DNA of 64,000 nucleotides from Luteimonas sp. Lineage in GTDB: Bacteria; Pseudomonadota; Gammaproteobacteria; Xanthomonadales; Xanthomonadaceae. Shown in pieces: positions 1-8,964 of this stretch; positions within the stretch are counted from its first letter, which is position 1; each line of letters begins with the position of its first letter. Below the pieces are notes generated by a model. That model ran no database searches. It was not told the DNA's origin and saw nothing but the letters and a program-made list of their open reading frames with translations. Both the position numbers and the translations under genes were made by a program. Location: contig JANPZU010000005.1 of assembly GCA_024707405.1 (NCBI GenBank), forward strand, positions 186,001 to 250,000, in the 5' to 3' direction.

Positions 1-1
1 C

Positions 2-598
2 GGCAGCTACAAGGTCATCGACGCGCTGTACACGCTGGCCTTCGATTTCCCGCGCCGCGCGCCGTTCTTCGCTGGCGAGCTGGCGCAGTTGTTCGCGCTG
101 CAGAAGGCCGAGCCGCAGCTCGACATACTCGAGCTCAAGGGCAGTTACGCCGGTGCGATGGGGCTTGGGCAGTTCATGCCGTCCAGCTACCGGCTGTGGG
201 CGAAGGATGGCGACGGCGATGGCCGACGCGACCTGATCACGCATTTGCCGGACGTATTCGCATCGATTGCCAATTACTTCGTCATCCACGGCTGGGAGCG
301 CGGCGGCCCGGTGGTCGCACGCGCCGATCGTGCCAGCGGCGCCGAGGATTTCGTGCCCGAGACGGTCGATCCGATCCATCCGCTGGCCGCGCTCGAGCAG
401 CGTGGCTACGCGCCGCGCGCGGGCGAACCGCGCACCGAAGGCGCCACCCTGCTCACGCTGCAGGGCGCGGCCGGGCCGGAGTACTGGCTGGGCTATCGCA
501 ACTTCTACGTGATCACCCGCTACAACCGCTCGCCGATGTACGCGTTGTCCGTGCACCAGTTGGCGCAGGCGATCCGGCAGGGAAGCGCCAACGGATGA
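2..598 (+). CDS. mltB: Membrane-bound lytic murein transglycosylase B, C-terminal part (5' end outside window)
   Basis: An open frame runs from the first bases of the window to TGA at 596-598, so only about 198 C-terminal residues are present. The reading GSYKVIDALYTLAFDFPRRA, then GSYAGAMGLGQFMPSSYRLW, and the ending with NFYVITRYN and SPMYALSVHQLAQA match the C-terminal half of the MltB/Slt35 family. These enzymes cleave the MurNAc-GlcNAc bond of peptidoglycan with formation of 1,6-anhydroMurNAc. The catalytic Glu of the family (in a GVETxxG-like segment) lies upstream of the visible part, so activity cannot be judged here. The stop overlaps the rlpA start (ATGA), which suggests translational coupling within a cell-wall operon mltB-rlpA-dacC. 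Confidence 0.93.
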   Translation, partial: GSYKVIDALYTLAFDFPRRAPFFAGELAQLFALQKAEPQLDILELKGSYAGAMGLGQFMPSSYRLWAKDGDGDGRRDLITHLPDVFASIANYFVIHGWERGGPVVARADRASGAEDFVPETVDPIHPLAALEQRGYAPRAGEPRTEGATLLTLQGAAGPEYWLGYRNFYVITRYNRSPMYALSVHQLAQAIRQGSANG

Positions 599-1854
599 TG
601 CGCGGTTGGCTGGCCGCCGCGATCCTGTTGCTCGCCGCCTGCAGCGGCGCACCCAAGAAGCCCGATGCCGCGCCGGCCTCGCCGACGGTCGCGGGGCAAC
701 CGCATCCGCAACCGCCCGCCGGTGCCGCCATCGATTGCAGCGGCTTCGTCCCGTACCCGGCCGCGCAGGAAGACCTTTCGACCCGTGGCGATTACGTCGC
801 CGGCGGGTTGTACAAGCCGGGCGTGCGCGACAGCGTTCCGGACTACCTGCCCAATGTCGCCTGCATCCCCGAGCCGACCGTGGTGCACGAGCCGCCATCG
901 CGCTACGGCAATCGCTCGCCGTACACCGTGCTGGGGCGTGCGTACCACGTGCGCGACAGCGCCCACGGCTTCGTCGAAACCGGCATCGCGTCGTATTACG
1001 GCAACAAGTTCCACGGGCGGCGCACGTCCAACCAGGAGGTGTACGACATGTACGCCTTCACCGCCGCCCACAAGTCGTTGCCGTTGCCGAGTTATGCGCG
1101 GGTGACCAACCTCGACAACGGGCGTTCGATCGTGGTGCGCGTCAACGACCGCGGGCCGTTCCACGAGGGCCGCGTGATCGACCTCAGCTATGCCGCCGCG
1201 GTGAAGCTCGACATCCATCGACAGGGCACCGGGCGGGTGGAAGTGCGCGGCCTCGCACCGGGTGACGTGGCGCCGGTGCAACTCGCGTCCGCGCAACCTG
1301 CCGTCGCGGCCCCGAGCGGCATGGACGGGCTGGTGGGCGCGCTGCCGACGAATGTGCCTGCTACTGCCGCCGTTGCGCCTGCGCCTGCGACTGCGGATAC
1401 CGTCACGCGCGCAGCGGATCATCCCGAGTACGGCAAGGCGGAAAACCGCTTCGAACTGGTGAAGGACGGTCGCGTCCGCACGGCCGACGAATTCGATGCC
1501 TGGATGCGCGAGCGCCACGCCCGTCTCGATGCTACGGCGACCACGGGGGCATCGCAGGTGATTCCGGTGGCGGCCACGTCGCCTGCCGTCGTCGCGCCAT
1601 CGTCACCAGCGCCTTCGGTAGCCGCGGGCCTCACCCTGCAGGTGGGCGTGTTTTCCCAACGCGGCAATGCCGACCGCGTGCTGGCGACGTTGCAGGGCGC
1701 CGGCATCCCCGCCGCGCACGTGCAGGATGCGTCGAACGCCGGCAGGGCCTTGTGGCGCGTGCGCGTCGGCCAGGTGGCGCAGGCCTCGCTTGCCGAGGTC
1801 ACGGCACGGATCGCCGCCCTTGGCCTGGGTACGCCGCAACTCGTGCGCGAGTAG
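595..1854 (+). CDS. rlpA: Septal ring lytic transglycosylase / rare lipoprotein A with SPOR domain
   Basis: The protein has 419 residues when started at the ATG overlapping the mltB stop (a second in-frame ATG follows at 598). The N-terminus is a lipoprotein signal with lipobox LAAC, Cys16. A double-psi beta-barrel RlpA domain (about residues 128-218; GIASYYGNKFHGRRTS, then VRVNDRGPF) is followed by a Pro/Ala-rich linker and a C-terminal SPOR domain (about 343-417; LTLQVGVFSQRGNADRVLATL) that binds denuded septal glycan. In Pseudomonas RlpA digests denuded strands during daughter-cell separation. Its position between mltB and dacC fits this role. The low-complexity Ala/Pro/Thr linker is typical of the family. 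Confidence 0.95.
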   Translation: MMRGWLAAAILLLAACSGAPKKPDAAPASPTVAGQPHPQPPAGAAIDCSGFVPYPAAQEDLSTRGDYVAGGLYKPGVRDSVPDYLPNVACIPEPTVVHEPPSRYGNRSPYTVLGRAYHVRDSAHGFVETGIASYYGNKFHGRRTSNQEVYDMYAFTAAHKSLPLPSYARVTNLDNGRSIVVRVNDRGPFHEGRVIDLSYAAAVKLDIHRQGTGRVEVRGLAPGDVAPVQLASAQPAVAAPSGMDGLVGALPTNVPATAAVAPAPATADTVTRAADHPEYGKAENRFELVKDGRVRTADEFDAWMRERHARLDATATTGASQVIPVAATSPAVVAPSSPAPSVAAGLTLQVGVFSQRGNADRVLATLQGAGIPAAHVQDASNAGRALWRVRVGQVAQASLAEVTARIAALGLGTPQLVRE

Positions 1855-1921
1855 AATTTTCCGACACATCCCGTCTCAGCGGTTGCCGATGCGCGACCGC
1901 GTCCAGGAGCCAGCCATCCCG

Positions 1922-3160
1922 ATGATCCCGCTTCGACCTTCCCTGCGTTTCCCGTCCTCCGTACGCATCGCGATGATCGCCGCGCTCGGCGTGGTCGCCA
2001 TCGGCCTTGCGACTGCGCAGACGCCAACGGCGCCGGCCGCCGCACCGGCGGAAGCCCTGAGCGACAACCTGCCGATCCCGCCGGCACCTTCGGTCACCGG
2101 AACGGCCTGGCTGCTGATGGACTATGCGACCGGGCAGGTGCTGGCCAGCGAGAACCCCGACCAGCGCGTCGAACCGGCCAGCATCACCAAGGTGCTGACC
2201 AGCTATGTCATTGCCGCCGAGATGAAGGCCGGCAAGGTCAAGGCCGACGACCAGGTGCTGATGACCGAGAACGCCTGGCGCAAGGGCGGTGCGGGTACCG
2301 ACGGCAGCTACAGCGGTTTCCCGGTCAACCAGACCGCACCGTTGCTGGAAATGGAAAAGGGCATGGTGGTGCAGTCGGGCAACGATGCCGCCATCGCGCT
2401 GGCCGAGCATGTCGCCGGCAGCGAGGATGCGTTCGCCGCGTTGATGAATGCCTATGCCAAGCGCATCGGCATGAACAACTCCAACTTCGTCAATTCGCAC
2501 GGCCTGTCCGACCCCGACCACTACTCCACGCCGCGCGACCTGGCGCTGCTCGGGCGAGCCATGGTGCGCGATTTCCCCGAGGAGTACGGCTACAACGCGA
2601 TCAAGGAGTTCACCGTCGGGCCGATCACGCAGCGCAACCGCAATCTGCTGCTGTGGCGCGACTCCAGCGTGGACGGCATCAAGACCGGCCACCATTCCGG
2701 CGCCGGCTACTGCCTGATGGCATCGGCCAAGCGTGGCGACCAGCGCCTGGTGTCGGTGGTGATGGGGTCGACCAGCGAGAACCAGCGCGCGGTCGATTCG
2801 CTGGCGCTGCTCAACTGGGGCTTCCGCTTCTACGAAACCCATGCGCTCTACGGCACGGATGAAGCCATCGCCACCCAGCAGGTCTGGAAGGGCAAGGTCA
2901 ATGAAGTGAAGCTCGGCGTCGCCGAGCCGCTGCTGGTCAGCATGCCGCGCGGCAAATACGCACAGCTCAAGCCGTCGATGGACGTGCCCAAGAGCCTGGT
3001 CGCCCCCATCGAGCAGGGGCAGGCCGTGGGCACGGTGAAGGTGATGCTGGATGGCGAGGTGATCGCCGAGCGCCCGCTGGTGGCGCTGGAAGCCGTCGAA
3101 CAGGCGGGCTTCTTCAAGCGCCTGTGGCACGAATTCCTGATGTGGTGGAAGTCGGACTGA
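1922..3160 (+). CDS. dacC: Serine-type D-Ala-D-Ala carboxypeptidase (PBP5/6-like)
   Basis: Protein of 412 residues removing the terminal D-Ala of peptidoglycan pentapeptides in the periplasm. All three S11 motifs are visible: S87-I-T-K90 (nucleophile and base), S152-G-N154 and K254-T-G256. An N-terminal signal (about residues 14-32) is followed by the catalytic domain and the beta-rich C-terminal PBP5 domain. The protein ends with an amphipathic segment (FFKRLWHEFLMWW) that would anchor it to the outer face of the inner membrane. The start at 1922 is favoured by AGGAG at 1905-1909; an in-frame ATG at 1889 is an alternative. It lies 67 bp after rlpA. A TAGAAT hexamer overlapping the rlpA stop could be a local -10. 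The gene could equally be called dacA. Confidence 0.95.
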   Translation: MIPLRPSLRFPSSVRIAMIAALGVVAIGLATAQTPTAPAAAPAEALSDNLPIPPAPSVTGTAWLLMDYATGQVLASENPDQRVEPASITKVLTSYVIAAEMKAGKVKADDQVLMTENAWRKGGAGTDGSYSGFPVNQTAPLLEMEKGMVVQSGNDAAIALAEHVAGSEDAFAALMNAYAKRIGMNNSNFVNSHGLSDPDHYSTPRDLALLGRAMVRDFPEEYGYNAIKEFTVGPITQRNRNLLLWRDSSVDGIKTGHHSGAGYCLMASAKRGDQRLVSVVMGSTSENQRAVDSLALLNWGFRFYETHALYGTDEAIATQQVWKGKVNEVKLGVAEPLLVSMPRGKYAQLKPSMDVPKSLVAPIEQGQAVGTVKVMLDGEVIAERPLVALEAVEQAGFFKRLWHEFLMWWKSD

Positions 3161-3181
3161 CCGACCGGTCACCGGGAAAGG

Positions 3182-3209
3182 AAAAAGGCCGGCGAATGCC
3201 GGCCTTTTT
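3182..3209. terminator. Bidirectional rho-independent terminator between dacC and the CsgG-like gene
   Basis: A perfect inverted repeat AAAAAGGCCGGC - GAAT - GCCGGCCTTTTT follows the dacC stop by about 20 bp and precedes the stop of the convergent minus-strand gene at 3239. A GC-rich stem with A-run on one side and T-run on the other can terminate transcription in both directions. Confidence 0.9.
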
Positions 3210-3238
3210 CATGGCTGCAGCCCGGATGGGTTGCGCGA

Positions 3239-4210
3239 TCAGCGCGACAGTCCGAACAGCGTCGAGTTGACCCAGCCCTTGTTGCCGAGTTCGTCCTCGA
3301 CTTCCCACATCAGGTCTTCCTTGTTGCCCGTCGGGTACAACATCATCCCCGGGTCGAGGTCACGCACGGCGCCGCCGCTGCCGTTGGCGTTGCGCAGCAG
3401 GCGTCCAGGCTTCTGCATGGTGACCGCCTGTTGCGCATTGGCGGCCGAGGCGTTGTCCGGCAGGCCGCCGAGCTGCGCGACCAGGTCAGTGTAGGCCTGC
3501 AGGTAGGCCAGGGTCAGCACCTGTCCGATCTCGGTGTTGCTGTAGCCCGATGCGCCACCGGCACCGAAGCCGCTGCCGCCGAACACGCCGCCGCCCGCGC
3601 CCCAGCCGAGGTCGGTCTTGGTGGCGTGGCCTTCGGTCATCGCGACCTGCTCGGACGAGCGCACGTCGGTCACGGTCAGCACCACGTCGGCGGTCTTCCT
3701 GCGCAGGTTGATGCCACCGGCCAGTGCGCCGAGGGTGGCGTTGCGGCTGCCGAGCAGTCCGCCGAGCACCGCGCCCACGGCATTGCCGCCGGCATTGGCG
3801 TTCTGCGAGATCAGGTCGGGCACCAGCACGTAGTCGGCGGCGCGCATCTGGCCGCGACCGACGTTGGAACCGCCGCGCAGGTCGCCACCGGAGGCGAGGT
3901 CGCGCTCGGCCTGCAGTGCTGCCATGCCGCGACCGCGGTCGACCAGGGTGAAGCAGCGCGAACGCTGCACGAAGACCTTGATCAGCGCCGCCGGCGAGGC
4001 CAGTTGCTGTCCGGTCCACCAGTTGGTGCCTTCGGGTTCGATCACTGCGATCGCGCCCAGCGGCTGCGGGCAGACGGGGATTTCAGCGGTCTTCTGCTGG
4101 CGCTCCTGCTGGGCGGTCTGGCGGCGCTGCGCATCCGCGTCGAAGCTGGTGGCAAGCGTGGCCGCGCCACACAGCAGGCTCAGCGCGAGTGCGTTGATCT
4201 TCAGGTTCAT
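3239..4210 (-). CDS. CsgG/HfaB-family secreted protein with C-terminal SH3-like segment
   Basis: The protein has 323 residues. ATG at 4210 is chosen because AGGAG lies 8 nt upstream. A signal peptide (LSLLCGAATLATSFDADA) precedes a Gln/Arg-rich linker. A CsgG-like core follows, with IAVIEPEGTNWW, a single-Cys segment RSRCFTLVDRGRGMAALQAERDLA, ADYVLVPDLISQNANAGG, and Gly-rich stretches. The C-terminal 50 residues (MMLYPTGNKEDLMWEVEDEL) look like a bacterial SH3/GW-type module. CsgG proteins form outer-membrane secretion pores for curli, but many CsgG-like proteins in other phyla have no known cargo and no curli subunit gene is nearby. Convergent to dacC with a shared terminator. Function is inferred only to family level. 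Confidence 0.75.
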   Translation of the reverse strand: MNLKINALALSLLCGAATLATSFDADAQRRQTAQQERQQKTAEIPVCPQPLGAIAVIEPEGTNWWTGQQLASPAALIKVFVQRSRCFTLVDRGRGMAALQAERDLASGGDLRGGSNVGRGQMRAADYVLVPDLISQNANAGGNAVGAVLGGLLGSRNATLGALAGGINLRRKTADVVLTVTDVRSSEQVAMTEGHATKTDLGWGAGGGVFGGSGFGAGGASGYSNTEIGQVLTLAYLQAYTDLVAQLGGLPDNASAANAQQAVTMQKPGRLLRNANGSGGAVRDLDPGMMLYPTGNKEDLMWEVEDELGNKGWVNSTLFGLSR

Positions 4211-4427
4211 CGAGTTGCTCCTTGATTTCGTCAAACTGCCCGGCGCGCCGGGCCCCCTTCAGCGACAAACGCAATACAGGCCTCGATACAGCCAGCGCTT
4301 GCAGGCCGAATACTAAAGGCATGGCAGCCCTCCGGCCTAATCCGGGCGACGAATTGAAGGATCCTTGAGCCGAACCGCGGCCCGGGACGGGCTTGGGAAA
4401 CGCACCCGCGACCCCGATAATCCGTTC

Positions 4428-4706
4428 ATGGAAATCAAATCAGACAATCCCGAACACGGCTTCCAGTTCCCCGGCACCTTCGAGATCAATGCGATGGGCT
4501 CGGCGACCGCGGGGCTGGAATCCGAAATCCCGCGCCTGTTGCAGGCCGCCGGCATCCGCGTGCTGGAGGAAACCATTGCCTGGCGCGAATCCACCGGCGG
4601 CAAGTACGTGTCGGTCAGGCTCAGTTTCCACGCCGAGGATCGCGCCCAGTACGAAGCCGCGCACAATGCGCTGCGCGATCATCCTGAAGTGAAGTGGACG
4701 CTCTGA
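4428..4706 (+). CDS. ybeD: DUF493/YbeD family small protein
   Basis: A 92-residue protein ([24 protein letters not shown] at its start). The [13 protein letters not shown] segment and the ferredoxin-like alpha/beta length match the DUF493/YbeD family. YbeD folds like ACT/regulatory domains and is habitually encoded directly upstream of lipB, as here. Its biochemical role is not established; the genomic link implies a regulatory or accessory connection to lipoylation. The ATG at 4428 is preferred because earlier in-frame starts extend into non-conserved sequence. The 3' end overlaps the lipB start by 13 bp. Confidence 0.85.
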   Translation: MEIKSDNPEHGFQFPGTFEINAMGSATAGLESEIPRLLQAAGIRVLEETIAWRESTGGKYVSVRLSFHAEDRAQYEAAHNALRDHPEVKWTL

Positions 4707-5368
4707 CCCTGCGCGAGGCACGGGTTCGCGACCTTGGTCGCCAGCCCTATGCGCCGGTGTGGCGCGCGATGCAGGCCTTCACCGATGCGCGTGGCGACGA
4801 CACGCCCGACGAACTGTGGGTGGTCGAGCACGATCCGGTGTTCACCCTCGGCCAGGCCGGCAAGCCTGAACACGTGCTGATGGCGGGCGACATCCCGGTG
4901 ATCCATGTCGACCGCGGCGGGCAGGTGACCTACCACGGGCCGGGCCAGATCGTGGTGTACCCGCTGCTGGACATCAAGCGGCTCAAGGTCGGCGTGCGCG
5001 AGTACGTGTGCAGGATCGAGCAGGCGATCATCGACACGTTGCTGGAATGGAACATCATCGCCGTGCGCCGTGAAGGCGCGCCCGGCGTGTACGTGGCCGA
5101 CGCCAAGGTCGCCGCGCTCGGCATCCGCGTGCGCCGCGGCCGCACCTTCCATGGCCTGGCCTTCAACATTGCGATGGATCTCGAGCCGTTCCGGCGGATC
5201 AATCCTTGCGGGTATGCCGGGCTGGCGGTGACCTCGACGCACGACCTCGGCGGGCCGTCCACGATGGACGCGGTGAAACCCGTGCTGCTGGACGAGTTGG
5301 CCCGCCAGTTCGGCCTGCGGCTCGAAACCGCGCCGGCCCCGGCCTTCAACGAGGCCGATGCGGCCTGA
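4694..5368 (+). CDS. lipB: Lipoyl(octanoyl) transferase
   Basis: A 224-residue enzyme transferring octanoate from octanoyl-ACP to the lipoyl domains of 2-oxoacid dehydrogenases and GcvH. Family signatures seen are [12 protein letters not shown] (residues 74-85), the catalytic Lys138 ([11 protein letters not shown]) and catalytic Cys172 (NPCGYAGL) that forms the acyl-thioester. The start is a GTG at 4694 inside the end of ybeD, giving the full N-terminus [14 protein letters not shown]; overlap implies coupled translation. It is followed after 101 bp by lipA, which inserts the sulfurs, so the two genes form the endogenous lipoate synthesis pathway. Confidence 0.96.
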   Translation: MDALTLREARVRDLGRQPYAPVWRAMQAFTDARGDDTPDELWVVEHDPVFTLGQAGKPEHVLMAGDIPVIHVDRGGQVTYHGPGQIVVYPLLDIKRLKVGVREYVCRIEQAIIDTLLEWNIIAVRREGAPGVYVADAKVAALGIRVRRGRTFHGLAFNIAMDLEPFRRINPCGYAGLAVTSTHDLGGPSTMDAVKPVLLDELARQFGLRLETAPAPAFNEADAA

Positions 5369-5469
5369 CCTGCCCATGCCATCCGCGCGATGGCAGCGTT
5401 CCGGTGCCGTGCGCGGCGGGCGAAGGGGCAGCGTTTACAATGCCGGTTCGATCTACCGAGCCCGTGGCC

Positions 5470-6474
5470 ATGACCTCGCCTGATTCCCGCGCCATCCCGC
5501 TGACCGTCGTCGCCGAAGGCGCCGCGCCGCTGCAGCCGGGTGCGAAGCAATTGGCCGGTGACAAGATCGCGCGTTCTCCGGTGCAGTTCGCCGACGCCCC
5601 GGTGCTGCGCAAGCCGTCGTGGATCCGCGTTCGCATCCCGTCCAACGGCGCAGTCGCCGCGCTCAAGCACAAGCTGCGCGAGAACCGTCTCGTCACCGTG
5701 TGCGAGGAAGCGAGCTGCCCGAACATCCACGAATGCTTCGGCCACGGCACCGCCACCTTCATGATCCTGGGCGAGGTGTGCACCCGCCGCTGCAGCTTCT
5801 GCGACGTGGCCCATGGCCGGCCGAAGCCGCCCGACGCCTCCGAGCCGCTGGCGCTTGCGAACACCATCGCCGACATGGGCCTGAAGTACGTGGTCATCAC
5901 CTCGGTGGATCGCGACGATCTTCGCGACGGCGGCGCCCAGCATTTCGTCGACTGCATCCGCCTGGTGCGCGAGAAGTCGCCGAAGATCCGCATCGAGATC
6001 CTCACGCCCGATTTCCGCGGCAAGGGCCGCATGGAGCGCGCGCTGGAGATCCTGGCCGCCGCGCCGCCGGACGTGTTCAACCACAACGTCGAGACCGTGC
6101 CCGAGTTGTATCGCAACGTGCGCCCGGGCGCCGACTACCAGTGGTCGCTGACCCTGCTGCAGAAGTTCAAGGCGCAGCATCCGGGCGTGCCGACCAAGAG
6201 TGGCATCATGCTGGGCCTGGGTGAAACGATGGAACAGGTGCAGGGCACGCTGCGCGACCTGCGCGCGCACGACGTGGAGATGGTCACCATCGGCCAGTAC
6301 CTGCAGCCGTCTGCGCACCACCACCCGGTGCTGCGCTACTGGACGCCGGACGAGTTCAAGGCTCTGGAGGAATACGGCATGGCGCTGGGCTTCACCCACG
6401 TCGCGTCCGGGCCGCTGGTGCGCTCGTCCTACCATGCAGACCAGCAGGCGGCCGGGGCGGGCGTCGCCGCCTGA
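5470..6474 (+). CDS. lipA: Lipoyl synthase (radical SAM)
   Basis: A 334-residue radical SAM enzyme that inserts two sulfur atoms into protein-bound octanoate. Both [4Fe-4S] sites are visible: the auxiliary cluster motif Cys78-X4-Cys83-X5-Cys89 ([12 protein letters not shown]) and the SAM motif Cys104-X3-Cys108-X2-Cys111 (CTRRCSFC). The segments [27 protein letters not shown] and the C-terminal [19 protein letters not shown] are family-typical and near-identical to Xanthomonas LipA as I recall it. Start ATG 5470 gives the usual xanthomonad N-terminus; an in-frame ATG at 5440 is an alternative. A TTACAAT sequence at 5435-5441 could be a -10 element. Confidence 0.97.
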   Translation: MTSPDSRAIPLTVVAEGAAPLQPGAKQLAGDKIARSPVQFADAPVLRKPSWIRVRIPSNGAVAALKHKLRENRLVTVCEEASCPNIHECFGHGTATFMILGEVCTRRCSFCDVAHGRPKPPDASEPLALANTIADMGLKYVVITSVDRDDLRDGGAQHFVDCIRLVREKSPKIRIEILTPDFRGKGRMERALEILAAAPPDVFNHNVETVPELYRNVRPGADYQWSLTLLQKFKAQHPGVPTKSGIMLGLGETMEQVQGTLRDLRAHDVEMVTIGQYLQPSAHHHPVLRYWTPDEFKALEEYGMALGFTHVASGPLVRSSYHADQQAAGAGVAA

Positions 6475-6621
6475 CAGGTGGCGTTTCCGGATGACCGTGC
6501 GTTCAGGCGCGTTCACGCCAAAACGCTACATTGGGGCCTGTCACGAATTGCAACTTCCGGCACTGTTGCCAGTCACAGACAGGCGTAACCCTACGCAAGC
6601 CGCATTCAGGATCCCCACGCG

Positions 6622-8805
6622 ATGACCGCACGACGCCTCCTCTACGCCCCTCTCGTCGCCCTCGCGCTGGCGCTGCCGATCGCGTTGATCGCGCGGGCCG
6701 AAGGCGATGCGTTGCCGTCCGCGCCCAGCACCGAGCAGGTGACCACCTCCAAGCTGGTCTACGGCCTGCTGTCGGACAGTCGTTACGCCTACCGTCCGCG
6801 TCCGCTCGATGCGTCGATGCCGCAGGAGATCTTCGACCACTACCTGAAGTCGCTCGACGGCAGCAAGTTGTTCTTCAGCGCGCAGGATGTCGCCAGCTTC
6901 GAGCCCTACAAGTCCGCGCTCGGCCAGGATGTGCGCAATGGCAACCTCGAGCCGGCTTACGCCGTGTTCGCGCTGTACAAGCAGCGCGTCGCCGAGCGAA
7001 TGGCGCACGCCCGTGGTTTGCTCGAGCAGAACATCTTCACCTTCACCGGCGATGATCGCTGGGAATACGACCGCAAGGACGCGCCGTGGGCCGACCAGGC
7101 CACGCTCGACCGGCTGTGGCGCCAGTCCGTGCGCAACGACTGGCTGCGACTGAAGATGGCGGGCCGCCAGCCCGACGAGATCCGCAGGACGCTCGATCGC
7201 CGTTACCTCAACCTCGCCAACAGCGTGGCGGCGTTGAACCAGGAGGATGCGTTCCAGACCTTCCTCAACGCCTACACCTCGACGGTCGATCCGCACACCG
7301 ACTACATGAACCCGCGCACCGCGCGACTGTTCAACCAGAGCATGTCGCTGTCGCTCGAAGGCATCGGCGCGCAGTTGCAGAAGCAGGACGACGTGGTGGT
7401 GATCCGTGAGCTGATCGCAGGCGGCCCGGCGATCCTGAGCGGCAAGTTCAAGGTGGGCGACCGCATCGTCGGCGTCGGCCAGGGCACCAGCGGGCCGATG
7501 GAAGACGTGGTCGGCTGGCGCATCGACGACGTGGTCGACAAGATCAAGGGCGCCAAGGGCACACAGGTGCGGCTGGACGTGGTGCCGGCCGAGGCGACGC
7601 TCGACAGCGCACCGGTGCGCATCGTGCTGACGCGCGCGCGCATCCGGCTCGAGGAGCAGGCGGCCAAGTCGGAGATCATCGAGATCCCGTCGCCGACGCA
7701 GGGCGCGCGCGCCACCCGCGTCGGCGTGATCAAGCTGCCGGCGTTCTACCAGGACTTCGAAGGCCGTCGCACGCGCAATGGCGAGTACGCCTCGGCCACG
7801 CGCGACGTTGCCCGCATCCTGGAACAGTACAAGGGCGAGGGCGTCGACGGCGTGGTGCTCGACCTGCGCAACAACGGCGGCGGTTCGCTCAACGAAGCGA
7901 TCGAACTCACCGGCCTGTTCATCGACCGCGGCCCGGTAGTGCAGGTGCGCCAGTCCGGCGGCCGCATTTCCGTGGAGAGCGACCGCAATGCGGGCGTCGC
8001 ATGGGACGGCCCGCTGGCGGTGCTGACCAACCGCGGCTCGGCATCGGCATCGGAAATCGTCGCCGGCGCCATCCAGGACTACGGTCGCGGACTGGTGATC
8101 GGCGAGACCACCTTCGGCAAGGGCACCGTGCAGAACATCGTGCCGCTCGACCGCTGGCCGGCCAACGAAGGCGACCGCTTCGGCCACGTCAAACTGACCG
8201 TCGCGCAGTTCTTCCGCCCGGGCGGAAGCAGCACGCAGAACAAGGGCGTGGTTCCGGACATCGCGTTCCCGGTCACCGTCGACGCCACCGAATACGGCGA
8301 GAGCACCTACGACAATGCCTTGCCGTGGCGCCAGATCGCGGGCGTGCCGCACGACACCTACGGCAACTTCACCAGGCTCCTGCCCAAGCTGGACACGCTG
8401 CACCAGGCGCGCGTGGCGCAGGATCCGGAGTTCCGCTGGTGGAAGGAGGACGTTTCCGAGTTCCGTGCCGAGCGCGACAAGACCTGGATTTCGCTCAACG
8501 AAGCCGAACGCCGTGCCGAGCGCGACCGCCAGGATGCGCGCCGCAAGGATCGCCAGGAAGAACGCCGCCGCATGGGCATCGCGCTCGATCCGCTGGGCGA
8601 CGAAACCGACGACGGCCTGCAGGCCGGCGAGCGCAACGTCGCGCAGGACGCCGCGCGACAGAAGGCCGCGGAGAAGCGTCCCGACCCGCTGCTGCGCGAA
8701 TCGGCCGCGATCCTCTCCGACGCGATGCGCCTGCTCGACAACGACCGCCAGTTGTCGGCGCAGGTGTTGCCGGTGTCGACCGCACCGGGACGCTGGACGC
8801 AGTAA
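6622..8805 (+). CDS. prc: Carboxy-terminal processing protease Prc/Tsp (S41)
   Basis: The protein has 727 residues with a signal peptide (residues about 5-26), an N-terminal Prc region, a PDZ domain (around GIGAQLQKQDDVVVIRELIA), and the S41 catalytic domain. The Ser/Lys dyad is read as Ser475 (NRGSASASE) and Lys500 (GETTFGKGTVQ), with Asp486 between them at the same spacing as Ser430/Asp441/Lys455 of E. coli Tsp. The C-terminal DUF3340-like region is highly charged with an Arg/Asp/Glu-rich helix (residues about 620-660). The enzyme degrades periplasmic proteins from unstructured C-termini and regulates cell-wall hydrolases. It stands alone, closed by a terminator at 8899-8930. Confidence 0.95.
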   Translation: MTARRLLYAPLVALALALPIALIARAEGDALPSAPSTEQVTTSKLVYGLLSDSRYAYRPRPLDASMPQEIFDHYLKSLDGSKLFFSAQDVASFEPYKSALGQDVRNGNLEPAYAVFALYKQRVAERMAHARGLLEQNIFTFTGDDRWEYDRKDAPWADQATLDRLWRQSVRNDWLRLKMAGRQPDEIRRTLDRRYLNLANSVAALNQEDAFQTFLNAYTSTVDPHTDYMNPRTARLFNQSMSLSLEGIGAQLQKQDDVVVIRELIAGGPAILSGKFKVGDRIVGVGQGTSGPMEDVVGWRIDDVVDKIKGAKGTQVRLDVVPAEATLDSAPVRIVLTRARIRLEEQAAKSEIIEIPSPTQGARATRVGVIKLPAFYQDFEGRRTRNGEYASATRDVARILEQYKGEGVDGVVLDLRNNGGGSLNEAIELTGLFIDRGPVVQVRQSGGRISVESDRNAGVAWDGPLAVLTNRGSASASEIVAGAIQDYGRGLVIGETTFGKGTVQNIVPLDRWPANEGDRFGHVKLTVAQFFRPGGSSTQNKGVVPDIAFPVTVDATEYGESTYDNALPWRQIAGVPHDTYGNFTRLLPKLDTLHQARVAQDPEFRWWKEDVSEFRAERDKTWISLNEAERRAERDRQDARRKDRQEERRRMGIALDPLGDETDDGLQAGERNVAQDAARQKAAEKRPDPLLRESAAILSDAMRLLDNDRQLSAQVLPVSTAPGRWTQ

Positions 8806-8898
8806 CCCGCGGCAACATGGACGTGCGCGGAACGCGGCGTCCCGGCAACGATGTCCGGAAACGGCGCGTTCGCCGCCACGCGCAGGCGTAGAATCACC

Positions 8899-8930
8899 AC
8901 GACCGGGCCATGCGCCCGGTCGTTTCGTTT
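8899..8930 (+). terminator. Rho-independent terminator after prc
   Basis: The stem ACGACCGGGC / GCCCGGTCGT with a 5-nt loop is followed by TTCGTTTT. It lies about 95 bp after the prc stop and ahead of the next gene at 8965. Confidence 0.8.
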
Positions 8931-8964
8931 TCCCCTCCACGCGTTTGCATCCCGCGGTTGCCAC